NCBI GenBank assembly: GCA_965243635.1
Contig: OZ251574.1
Coordinates: forward strand, 310,001-374,000
Length of the DNA: 64,000 nt
Direction: 5' to 3'
DNA from: Rs1 sp000416275
GTDB taxonomy: Bacteria > Pseudomonadota > Gammaproteobacteria > Pseudomonadales > Balneatricaceae
The number at the start of each line of letters is the position of its first letter. Position 1 is the first letter of the stretch. Both the position numbers and the translations under genes were made by a program. Positions 24,272-32,384 of the stretch are shown here, piece by piece. A model generated the notes under the pieces. That model saw nothing but the letters and a program-made list of their open reading frames with translations, searched no databases and was not told the origin of the DNA.

Positions 24272-25179
24272 TTTTTAGCCTTTTGATTGCTACGCAAGGC
24301 ACCGCAGACCGCGATAAAACAGTGTTGTTGCAACTCGATATTGAGCTCGGTATCTGCAGTGATTAGCGCGTTTAAATCAACGCTGCTTATTTCTGCGCCC
24401 ATATTACTGCGCAACGTTTGCATAATCGCACTATCATCTGCCTGCTGCGGTAAAAGCAAAACTTTTAAGCAGGGCGATTTACCTAGCTGACTCTCGTAAT
24501 AATCCATGGAGCGCTGCAAGTCGAGCACCACCGCTTCCATTCTATCTAAATAGTTATATTGCAAGGTGCGAGATAAATACATTTGCCCCTCGGACATCAG
24601 TAGTAACAGACTCTGTTCGGGGTCTAAGTATAAAATTGATGTGCCGACTAAGTCACTGCACAAATCGGCAATTAAATGCAGTAACGCTGTTTCGGGAATC
24701 TCAACTGTGACAGGGTTTAAGCCAAGTGCTTCGGCCAGCGCTATTTTAGCGCGTACTTTCGCTTTGTCGGCAATCACCGCATAGACCCGACGGTTTTGTT
24801 GCCTGTTACTGTCTTCTGGTAAATCAATAAAATCTATCTGCGCGTTTTCAACATCAAACCCGACTAGATCTTTAACTTTCCACCACAGTGCTTGGCACAT
24901 TTCGTCGGCCTCGACACTCGGTGCTTCAGTGAGCAGCAGTTGGTACTCGGAGGAACATAAAATTAGCGAGCAATTGGCGCCCGCCAAATTATTTTGTTGA
25001 ATGAAATTAGCAATTAATTCGGGGTTGTCGGATAGATCAAAGCTATTAAAATATGCACAGTGTTGCAATTGCAGACTAGCGCCGACTAGTTTACTGACTG
25101 CAATCGCAGTTCCCCGATCGGTAATATGCAGACAAACTCGTCCAAAATTTTTATGATTCTTTTTCGTAAACTGCAACAA
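24268..25179 (-). CDS. mshI: MSHA biogenesis protein MshI (PilM-like)
   Basis: 303 residues. It resembles the actin-like PilM/MshI proteins: CQALWWKVKDLVGFDVENAQIDFI, the VRAKIALAEALGLNPVTVEIPE segment and TSILYLDPEQSLLLLM. It is cytoplasmic with no signal peptide. It is the first gene of the operon; the 260-bp gap upstream to tRNA-Phe should hold the promoter. Confidence 0.85.
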   Translation of the reverse strand: MLQFTKKNHKNFGRVCLHITDRGTAIAVSKLVGASLQLQHCAYFNSFDLSDNPELIANFIQQNNLAGANCSLILCSSEYQLLLTEAPSVEADEMCQALWWKVKDLVGFDVENAQIDFIDLPEDSNRQQNRRVYAVIADKAKVRAKIALAEALGLNPVTVEIPETALLHLIADLCSDLVGTSILYLDPEQSLLLLMSEGQMYLSRTLQYNYLDRMEAVVLDLQRSMDYYESQLGKSPCLKVLLLPQQADDSAIMQTLRSNMGAEISSVDLNALITADTELNIELQQHCFIAVCGALRSNQKAKK

Positions 25180-25439
25180 TATGTTTCCCTCAACACCTAG
25201 ATTAAATCAACAAATAATTAGTAGCAACGTCTTGAATCGATAGGGCAAATTATGAAATAGTGGCTTGTTCATAGTGGGGATAGTAACCAACTCAGTATAA
25301 ATTTGCATCTTTTGCCGTTGATACTATAGCTGATAACTAGCGTTTAGCGGCTAAAGTGCGATAAATTTTAATAAATAGCTTATATGACTTGACTGAAAGT
25401 CTGCTTCATTGTTTAATATGCGCCGCGTCAAGCAGTGTT

Positions 25440-25515
25440 GCCCGGATAGCTCAGTCGGTAGAGCAGAGGATTGAAAATCCTCGTGTCCTTGGTTCGATTC
25501 CGAGTCCGGGCACCA
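25440..25515 (+). tRNA. tRNA-Phe (GAA)
   Basis: 76 nt with encoded CCA. Acceptor GCCCGGA pairs with TCCGGGC, the D arm has AGCTCAGTCGGTAGAGC, the anticodon stem GAGGA/TCCTC has loop TTGAAAA (anticodon GAA), and the T arm has GGTTCGATTCC. The short protein frame across it is a shadow. Confidence 0.98.
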
Positions 25516-25522
25516 TCTTGCA

Positions 25523-25566
25523 AATAAGCCTAGCCTTCCTTAATAAAAGAGTGCTGGGCTTTTTTG
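25523..25566 (+). terminator. probable terminator after tRNA-Phe
   Basis: AAGCCTAGC and GCTGGGCTTTTTT pair around a loop and end in a T run just after the tRNA. Confidence 0.65.
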
Positions 25567-25643
25567 TGTCTGAAATAAGCGGTAGCGAATCGCAGCGGTT
25601 AATTAGCCCGCTTATAAGCGACTGGTTGCGCTAATTTAAGTGA

Positions 25644-26228
25644 TCATTGCAGTTTAATGTTTAACTCTCCAATCGACCATTGACCGTCCGCAAAACAAAA
25701 GTGTTGGGCGCAGTGGAAATCTAATTTATGCCGCGGCTTATCGAGCATGTCCCAGTTGGCGGCCAGCGCATAAATCGCCCGGATCACTCCTTTATGAGTT
25801 ACACAGCCGATATCCTGCTGCGCATTTAACGCCGCTAGCCCAGTGGCCCAAGTTGTGACGCGCTCACCCACTAAAAAGGGTGATTCGCCCTCGGGCGGCA
25901 TTAGATGAATACCTAGTGCTTCGGCGGCGGCGAAGTCCTGCGGGTTATCCTGCTGTAGTTGCCTGAGGTTTTGCCCCTCCCAAGTTCCCCAGTTCATCTC
26001 TATCAAGTGTTGTTCGCTGGCAGCGTTTACCCCGAGTAGCACGGCGGTTTCTCTGGCTCTGAGTAGTGGGCTAGAAAACCATTGCAGTTGCTGAAGAGAA
26101 GCGGGGAGTTGGTAAGCGCTAACTTGCGCAATACCTTGCGCGTTGAGTGGTATGTTAGTGCGCCCCTGAAGTTTCTTTTCAGTGTTCCACTGAGTTTGTC
26201 CATGACGGATCAGGTATATGTTTAGCAT
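25644..26228 (-). CDS. histidine phosphatase family protein
   Basis: 194 residues. The phosphohistidine motif LIRHGQTQWN, the second Arg in SSPLLRARETA, the acid Glu in EMNWGTWEGQ and the second His in CVTHKGVIRAI are all present. Relatives dephosphorylate phospho-sugars or cofactors. It is the last gene of a six-gene cluster and overlaps the glycosyltransferase before it by seven bases, so its substrate may be a sugar phosphate in that pathway. The exact substrate is unknown. Confidence 0.88.
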   Translation of the reverse strand: MLNIYLIRHGQTQWNTEKKLQGRTNIPLNAQGIAQVSAYQLPASLQQLQWFSSPLLRARETAVLLGVNAASEQHLIEMNWGTWEGQNLRQLQQDNPQDFAAAEALGIHLMPPEGESPFLVGERVTTWATGLAALNAQQDIGCVTHKGVIRAIYALAANWDMLDKPRHKLDFHCAQHFCFADGQWSIGELNIKLQ

Positions 26229-27394
26229 TGGCAGTGATATTCTCGTTGCGCTGCAGTGATCACAGCAGTGAGTTGGTTTGCAGCAGCTGCCAGTGAGTGC
26301 TGCGCAGAAATCCGCGCTTTGGCATTTTGTTGCATGCTCTGCAGTGCTCTAGGGTCCGCAAGTAGTAAATCAATTGCATCGGCCATAGCTCGGCTGTCGG
26401 TGGCGGCGGTTAGGATGCCGGTTTGGTGATTTTCTAGCAGTGAGCTCACGCCACCTTCATCGCCTGCGACAACCGCCACTGCCGCTTGTTGCGCCTCTAA
26501 AAAAATCATTCCTAGAGCTTCATTAATCGCCGGCCAAACCAAAATTTCAAAATGGCTTAACAACTCGCGTATTTTTTGATTATGCAGCGCTCCGGTAAAC
26601 TGTACCTGCCGATTGTGCGCAAATAGTTGCTGGACTTGTCGCTGCATTTCCCCCGCGCCAATTATTAACAGCTGGTGCGGCGTGCTCAGCTTGTGGATAA
26701 CTGCACTAAGTTGCTGGTAAGACTTAAATTTATCACCTTTGCGCATCATTGCAATGCTAATTAGCCAGGGCTTGCGGGGATCGAGCGAGTATTGTTTGGC
26801 GATTGCTGCTCGGCTAATAGCTGGTTCAGGTAGGTGAAAATCATCGATAAATGCCTTGAGCTGGACGATCGGGGAGCGCGCTCGAGATTGATAGTATTGG
26901 GTTAAGGCTATTTGGTCTACGGGATTAATGCAGATGACTTTGTCTGCCAGTTGCAGGGCCTGATCTACTTTGCTATGAAATAGAGACCAGTCGCCCGCAG
27001 CGCGCTTTTCGGCCCAGGAGGCCTCGGCGATAAGGTAGGGGATCTTCAGCTCGCGACAGATGATCGGGCCGATTAAATCAGGCGCTTTGTAATATAGGTG
27101 GTAGCTAAACCAAGCACTAGGTTTAAAGTTAGCTTTGCGCCAGCGCCGCAAAATTCTCGCAGCTTCCCTAGTGGCAAGGCTGATAAGGCGGTGTTGTCGG
27201 TGTTGATCGCCATTTTTGTCCAAGCATCGCAGCTGACTCGCCAATACCACCTCAAAGCCACTGTATTGCAGAGCGCTAAAAAATAGTTGCGCAATTTTAC
27301 GATCCCCAGATGGAACTGGGTGTAAAGGTGATTTTAGCGGTGCATAAAATGCAATACTTTGACGGTTTTCCGGGCGCTGATTATGCGCCGGCAT
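26222..27394 (-). CDS. glycosyltransferase, GT4 type
   Basis: 390 residues with a GT-B layout. N-terminal APLKSPLHPVPSGDRKIAQLF resembles acceptor-binding starts. The C-terminal half has PWLISIAMMRKGDKFKSYQQL, LLIIGAGEMQ and the EALGMIFLEAQQAAVAVVAGDEGG donor-binding EX7E segment. It overlaps the upstream glycosyltransferase by 14 bases. It probably adds one sugar to the cluster's glycan; donor and acceptor are unknown. Confidence 0.86.
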   Translation of the reverse strand: MPAHNQRPENRQSIAFYAPLKSPLHPVPSGDRKIAQLFFSALQYSGFEVVLASQLRCLDKNGDQHRQHRLISLATREAARILRRWRKANFKPSAWFSYHLYYKAPDLIGPIICRELKIPYLIAEASWAEKRAAGDWSLFHSKVDQALQLADKVICINPVDQIALTQYYQSRARSPIVQLKAFIDDFHLPEPAISRAAIAKQYSLDPRKPWLISIAMMRKGDKFKSYQQLSAVIHKLSTPHQLLIIGAGEMQRQVQQLFAHNRQVQFTGALHNQKIRELLSHFEILVWPAINEALGMIFLEAQQAAVAVVAGDEGGVSSLLENHQTGILTAATDSRAMADAIDLLLADPRALQSMQQNAKARISAQHSLAAAANQLTAVITAAQREYHCQC

Positions 27395-28619
27395 CGGGGC
27401 CCAAAAATAGTGTCTGTAGTTGATCTATACCGAGTTTTACATCAAAGCGTTGGTGCAGTTGCCGCTGTCCAGTGTCTGCTAAACGCGCGCGCTTTTCTGG
27501 ATCAGCAATGAGCTCTGCCAGTGCAAGATTTAGTTTTTGCGGGTCGTTTGAATCGACTAACACGCCATTGACTTGGGTGGTGATCAGCTCGGGGATGCCT
27601 GAAATGTTAGTGGCTAGGCAGCACAGTGCTTGGCTCTGCGCCTCCATTAATACGTTGGGCATGCCATCTCTGTCACCGTCGGCAACGATCTTGCTAGCGA
27701 GTACAAATAAGTCGCTGTCGCGGTAGGCTTGCAGCACCATCAGCTGCGGTTGAGCGCCTAACCATGTGATATGTTGATCAATCTTAAGGGCTTGCGCTTG
27801 CTGTTGTAAGTCTTGCAGAATTTCTCCACCGCCGATATGGGTAAAGTGCCAGTGCAGATTTTTAGGTAGATTGGCCAGGGCGGTGAGCAAGTCGTCGTAA
27901 CCTTTTTTGGGTACGGCTCTGCCGACACTGATAATTTTAACGGGTTGTTCAGGGTTGCTGCCATCGACCTGCAGCCTTGCAACGCGCGCTACTTTATCAA
28001 ACCGGTCGAAGTCTAGACCGTGGTAGACAAGATGTACTTTGTCGGGCTCTGCTGCCAGTGACTGTAGATACTGATGGTTAGCGGCGGTGCAAGTGGCAAG
28101 CCATTGTAGCTCTTGCAGCTTTTCCGTCAGGTCCCATTTTTCTGAGGTCCAAATATCTTTGGCGTGAGCCGAGCAAGACCAAGGTAAGTTGTTGATCAGC
28201 GCCGCATAGCGAGTCACGGAGGCGGGAGTATGTAAAAAGTGGGCGTACATTTGCTCAGTGCCGCGCGGCATTTCTGCAGCGAGCACGATGCTCTGGCCAA
28301 AGCGACGAATTCGACCCCTGCTTTTATCGCGTTTGAAATCTTTGCAGAACTGCTTGCACACTTTAGTCAAAGAAAACTGCCGACATACCTTAAACAGCGC
28401 CTTTAGCACCCGCAGTGGTTCTACATGCAGATATTCGGGAAGATAGATAACCCGGGCGTTAATTTGCTGGTGGATAGGGTGAGTGCTGGTATCGGTGGGG
28501 TGGCGTAGCGAGACTAGAGTAATCTCAAAGCCGCGAATTTCTAACGCGCGAATTTCTTGAGCAATAAATGTCTCTGAAAGACGTGGGTAACCTTTGAGTA
28601 TCAGGGCGATTTTTTTCAC
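27381..28619 (-). CDS. glycosyltransferase, GT4 type
   Basis: 412 residues. KGYPRLSETFIAQEIRALE is a common start of colanic-acid-type GT4 enzymes. Later parts are ISVGRAVPKKGYDDLLTAL, THIGGGEILQDL and DRDGMPNVLMEAQSQALCCLATNISGIPELI with the EX7E pair. No transmembrane segment. It is followed by the second GT4 gene with a 14-base overlap. Chemistry is likely retaining, as in the family. Confidence 0.88.
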   Translation of the reverse strand: MKKIALILKGYPRLSETFIAQEIRALEIRGFEITLVSLRHPTDTSTHPIHQQINARVIYLPEYLHVEPLRVLKALFKVCRQFSLTKVCKQFCKDFKRDKSRGRIRRFGQSIVLAAEMPRGTEQMYAHFLHTPASVTRYAALINNLPWSCSAHAKDIWTSEKWDLTEKLQELQWLATCTAANHQYLQSLAAEPDKVHLVYHGLDFDRFDKVARVARLQVDGSNPEQPVKIISVGRAVPKKGYDDLLTALANLPKNLHWHFTHIGGGEILQDLQQQAQALKIDQHITWLGAQPQLMVLQAYRDSDLFVLASKIVADGDRDGMPNVLMEAQSQALCCLATNISGIPELITTQVNGVLVDSNDPQKLNLALAELIADPEKRARLADTGQRQLHQRFDVKLGIDQLQTLFLGPDAGA

Positions 28620-28712
28620 AGTCGGGCTAGATCCTATGGTCGATGGTGTCGAAGTGTATTTGCTAACGCAGCAGCTAAAGTAGGGCGATTGGCTGTAGCT
28701 GCAACCTATTAA

Positions 28713-29462
28713 TTAGTTGTCGAAAAGATCCTGGCCACTAAGCCACTCAATCTGCGGATGTTGCTGACAAAAAGTAAAAAATTTCTGTAAGAAATGCCAA
28801 CACTGCGGATCGTGGTCCAGATGATGGGTCATGAGTCCACAAGGCTTGATGCTAGCACTGTCTAAGTTGAGTCGTTTATCGCGCAGGTGGGCAATGATTT
28901 TGTCGAGGACCGCTGCCTCCCCGGCAAAGGCGCGCTGTTTCCAGTTAATGATATCGATATGTACGTTCAACTGAAAGTCTTGGTCGCGCTGTTTGGCGGT
29001 GCCTAAAATCGATAGTTTACGATAGCCATTATCAGGTAGCAGTAAAGCTAGGTCATCGGCAATCCGATTCCACGGTGGGACCAAAATATTGAGATATTGT
29101 CGATCAAAGACCGCGGCTAATAAGTGATTGCCGCGCTGCAATTTTTGCAGTAACAGCTGACAGTCTTGAGTTCCGCCCAGCTCAATTTTACGCTGCTCGG
29201 GCAGGGCGTAGCTGTTGTGATCAAAACCGTGTTGCAGCACGTAGCTATAAGGTTTATTGGCTGCGGATTTTAGCGTGTTCAGGCTGGTTTCAAGGGCCGC
29301 GGGAATCACCGCTAAGTGCACCGCGATGGAATAATCTTGGGCGAGCTTGAGCATTTTTTGCAGTGCGGGGGTATCGGCGACCGCATCGTCATCTCGCCAC
29401 CAAAATTGCAGCGGCTGCTGCCACTGCATAATTTCTGCACTGAGTAATTGCCAGCTAGACAT
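28713..29462 (-). CDS. polysaccharide deacetylase family protein
   Basis: 249 residues. NodB-type motifs are present in the expected order: RDDDAV (metal Asp pair), HGFDHNSY (HxxxH), VPPWNRI (motif 3) and the LMTHHLDHD segment near the end. There is no signal peptide, so it should act in the cytoplasm, perhaps on a lipid- or nucleotide-linked sugar. It overlaps the upstream COG4671-like glycosyltransferase gene by eight bases. The substrate is not known. Confidence 0.85.
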   Translation of the reverse strand: MSSWQLLSAEIMQWQQPLQFWWRDDDAVADTPALQKMLKLAQDYSIAVHLAVIPAALETSLNTLKSAANKPYSYVLQHGFDHNSYALPEQRKIELGGTQDCQLLLQKLQRGNHLLAAVFDRQYLNILVPPWNRIADDLALLLPDNGYRKLSILGTAKQRDQDFQLNVHIDIINWKQRAFAGEAAVLDKIIAHLRDKRLNLDSASIKPCGLMTHHLDHDPQCWHFLQKFFTFCQQHPQIEWLSGQDLFDN

Positions 29463-30651
29463 CGGCGCTAGACTCCAGGGCTTGATTGGCCCAAGAGATT
29501 AGTAATGTAGCGCTTTGCTGAGCGCCTTGGTTGTCAATGTCGAGCTGGCTCGGAGGCTGTTGAACGGCGTTTTCGATGGCCTTTTGCAAGCTGTCAGTAT
29601 TTAAGTCTTGCTCGCTGAGCAGCTGTAAAATATTCGCCTCAGCCAATACTTGGCTGCGCGCCATTTGCTCGGTCTCTCCCTCTCCCGCAAAGGGGATAAC
29701 GACTGCCGGTACTCTAGTCAATAGCAAGTCCATCACTGTGTTGTAACCCGCCATAGAAATAGAGACATGAGCGTTTTTTAGAGTGTTTAAAAAATCGTCA
29801 GAAAGAGCTAGAACTTGTAAATTAGCGCGCTGCTGCGCTCTGAAATACGCCCGCTCTGCAGCGGCCATGTTTGGGCCGGTAATCAACAGCCAGTTTAACT
29901 CACTGGCATAGCCGGTTTTATACAGCGCTAGAGCCGCAGTTAAAATTTCTTTGCCGACACTGCCACCGCCAATCGAAACCACGATGGTTTGCAAGCTAGG
30001 GTCGCTAAAATTAGCATCGCTGACCAGTGTCGTAGTCGATGATTTATCCGGCATAGTCGGGCAGACATAGCCGGTGTAATGAAGCTTATGTTGGATTTCG
30101 GTAGCCGCTGGAAAACTTTTTTGCAGTGGGTAGAAGCGTGGATCGCCGTGCACTAAAATCTGTTGATAGTGCTCTTGCACCAGCTCGATACACTCTTGCT
30201 CTCGCACTGGGCTGCGTCGCTGCAAAATATCTCTTATGGAGGCGACAAGGACCGGTGGGGTCGGCTGTTGTTTTATCCACTGAAGAAGCGGCTGTAACTC
30301 AAAACGCATTTGCCGGCGACCAAAAGGGTAGGTCTCAGTGACGATTAAATCTGGTTGCAGCTGCTGGCAAATAGCCAATAAATGCTCAGTTCTAGCGCGT
30401 TTGTCGGCATCAGTAAAGGCGCTGCCATCGATTTTAACTAAACCACTAAAGGCGGCATCTGCAGATTTAATGGCGGTTAATTGATGGATTGTGGCGGTGC
30501 CGAAAGACATGTTGGGGATGCTGGCGCCACCAAAAATGACATCTACCTGAGCACCTTGTCGGCAGAGGGCCTGCACAATCAGTGCCGAGCGGCGCACGTG
30601 CCCAATACCGAGTAAATACTGAACATAAAACAGAATTCGCGGTGTTGACAT
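29455..30651 (-). CDS. glycosyltransferase of the MurG-like COG4671 type
   Basis: 398 residues from ATG 30651, which has AGGA five bases upstream; an ATG three codons earlier is possible. RILFYVQYLLGIGHVRRSALIVQAL is a GT-B start with the G-x-G-H donor loop seen in MurG-like enzymes. The C-terminal domain has VSIGGGSVGKEI, SISMAGYNTVMDLL and VIPFAGEGETEQMARSQVL. It is paralogous in outline to the gene just upstream. It probably transfers a nucleotide-activated hexose or amino sugar. Confidence 0.82.
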   Translation of the reverse strand: MSTPRILFYVQYLLGIGHVRRSALIVQALCRQGAQVDVIFGGASIPNMSFGTATIHQLTAIKSADAAFSGLVKIDGSAFTDADKRARTEHLLAICQQLQPDLIVTETYPFGRRQMRFELQPLLQWIKQQPTPPVLVASIRDILQRRSPVREQECIELVQEHYQQILVHGDPRFYPLQKSFPAATEIQHKLHYTGYVCPTMPDKSSTTTLVSDANFSDPSLQTIVVSIGGGSVGKEILTAALALYKTGYASELNWLLITGPNMAAAERAYFRAQQRANLQVLALSDDFLNTLKNAHVSISMAGYNTVMDLLLTRVPAVVIPFAGEGETEQMARSQVLAEANILQLLSEQDLNTDSLQKAIENAVQQPPSQLDIDNQGAQQSATLLISWANQALESSADV

Positions 30652-30693
30652 AATCCTCATGGCCTCTGCATAACTTGGGGTGGAGTAGCTGGT

Positions 30694-31872
30694 CTAACTG
30701 CCGACTAATTCGCCAAATCTAACAGTGACAAAATCTAAACCATTTAATAGCTTAGAGAGCGACTGAGAGCTAGGTTTGGGCTGGCTTTCCAGTTTCTTAA
30801 TACCTTCGACCATATCGTTAGTCAAGCGCTGGGATGCCAAGTCTAACATTGACAGTAAACCTATAGCAGCGGCATTTTGGGCGCGAATTAGTTGCTCTTG
30901 TCGCGGCTGGCTACGGGGTAAAATTAGCGCGGCCTTATCAAAAGATAGAATTTCACAAAAAGTATTATAGCCGCCCATCGCCACTACGGCTTCTGAACCG
31001 GCCATTAAGTGCTCTAGATGGTTACTGAAAGTGATGACGGTTACATGTGGTAAATTTTCGGCGCGCTGTAAAAAATTGTTTCGCTCGGTGGCTGCCATAA
31101 AGGGACCGAGTACAAATAGAGCGGGCATTAACTGTGCGCAGCTCTCATAGGCGCGCATTACCCAATCGACCATTTCAACACCATCACCGCCGCCACCGGG
31201 TGTGACTAAAATATAAGGCTTAGTGGGGAAGTTGATGGTTTCGGTATCTGTTTGCTCGGGCAGCTGCCTTGGTAGGTAGCCGGTGTAGCGGGTTTTTGCA
31301 CTGACTTGCGGCTTGATGGCTAAGCCTTGCAGTGGATCACCCATCTCTTGCGGTCCATATACCCACAGTTCGTCATAATAGTTTTCCAGTAGTGGTAGGA
31401 CTTTCTTCTGCTGCCACTCTTTTTTCAATAGGTGCGGAGCATCCATTATATCTCGCAAACCTAAAATGCAATGGGTGTCGGTTTTTTTGAAGTATTTTAA
31501 GGTGCTGATGACTTCACCTTTGAGGCCGCCAGGCTCTTTATCAACTAAAAATATGTCAGGTTTAAATACTTTCGAAGTGTTTAAAATAATCGATTCACGC
31601 AGCGCCATGGTATCGGCAAGATCGATATGCAGACCCAGCGAGGTATACTCACCATTGTGTAGTTTAATAACGCCGGGAATGCGGATAAAGTCAACCCGCG
31701 CTTTAAAATCAAAGCGACCAATGATGGGAGAGCCGGTCATAATAAGTACCGATAAACCTTTGTACTTATCTACCAGTGCATGGGCAATCGTTCGACAGCG
31801 ACGTAAGTGACCTAGACCAAAAGAATCATGGCTATAAATTAGTAGGCGGCTATTGTTGAGTTTACTACGCAC
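30694..31872 (-). CDS. glycosyltransferase of the MurG-like COG4671 type, first gene of the cluster
   Basis: 392 residues. RLLIYSHDSFGLGHLRRCRTIAHALV is the N-terminal G-L-G-H loop. Then come LVTPGGGGDG and VVAMGGYNTFCEILSFDKAALILPR, with PRQEQLIRAQ as the donor-binding end. It lies 33-42 bases before the next gene of the same type. The 510-bp gap upstream should contain the cluster's promoter. The pair of COG4671-type enzymes with a deacetylase is a recurring grouping whose product I do not know. Confidence 0.82.
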   Translation of the reverse strand: MRSKLNNSRLLIYSHDSFGLGHLRRCRTIAHALVDKYKGLSVLIMTGSPIIGRFDFKARVDFIRIPGVIKLHNGEYTSLGLHIDLADTMALRESIILNTSKVFKPDIFLVDKEPGGLKGEVISTLKYFKKTDTHCILGLRDIMDAPHLLKKEWQQKKVLPLLENYYDELWVYGPQEMGDPLQGLAIKPQVSAKTRYTGYLPRQLPEQTDTETINFPTKPYILVTPGGGGDGVEMVDWVMRAYESCAQLMPALFVLGPFMAATERNNFLQRAENLPHVTVITFSNHLEHLMAGSEAVVAMGGYNTFCEILSFDKAALILPRSQPRQEQLIRAQNAAAIGLLSMLDLASQRLTNDMVEGIKKLESQPKPSSQSLSKLLNGLDFVTVRFGELVGS

Positions 31873-32384
31873 TGACTCTCTCTGCTCGGTAAAAATGAAT
31901 AGTTGCCCAGATTATCAAAATTAATCGCGCTAAGCTAGGTCGAAAGCTATTTTTAATACTATCCTAAGGCGGCTCTTAACAAGTCGCATACGGCCCTGGC
32001 TGGCGTACAGAGAAGCGCGTGAACTAGGCAGCAATTATAGGTGTACTGATTGTCTGGCGAAAGCCGTTAGCGCCGAGCACGAACTTATCTGTACGCCCGG
32101 CAAGATGCGGGATTGCTTCTGGAGCCGCTAAGCAGTTGATTTAAAATATAATATTTAAATAAAAGAACTGGGTTACCGGCAGATATGTGGTTTTCGAAAT
32201 ATAAGTTTTTACTCTAAATTAACCGGAAAAAATTAAATACTTATCCAGCATTCAGATAGTTGAAATTTAAATTCGTGTTAAATCAGCGGTTTACTGACTT
32301 AGTTGTTGTGCCTGGGGCACTGCATTTTCGCACTATAGAATCTGTGCCGCAAGTCGGCAGTGGTCGGTAACATCAAGCCAAAGG
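31873..32384. other. 512-bp intergenic region
   Basis: Divides two minus-strand transcripts. It contains one MITE-B copy at 32002-32097 and an A/T-rich stretch at 32140-32260. I see no gene of useful length or convincing codon pattern. Confidence 0.5.
32002..32097. repeat. MITE-B: 96-bp inverted-repeat element
   Basis: GGCGTACAGA at one end faces TCTGTACGCC at the other, with the internal CTGGCGAAAGCCGTTA palindrome. Related copies are at 35602-35671 (partial) and 52996-53091, recognisable by the TTAACGGCTTTCGCC core. Confidence 0.7.

Noticed and set aside
25440..25515. tRNA-Phe as an integration site for a genomic island
   Set aside because: No integrase gene and no second copy of the tRNA 3' end was seen nearby; neighbours are ordinary genes.
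25389..25634. 81-codon frame with SVARIAQSVEQRIENPRVLG
   Set aside because: This is the translation of tRNA-Phe and its flanks, a common false gene.
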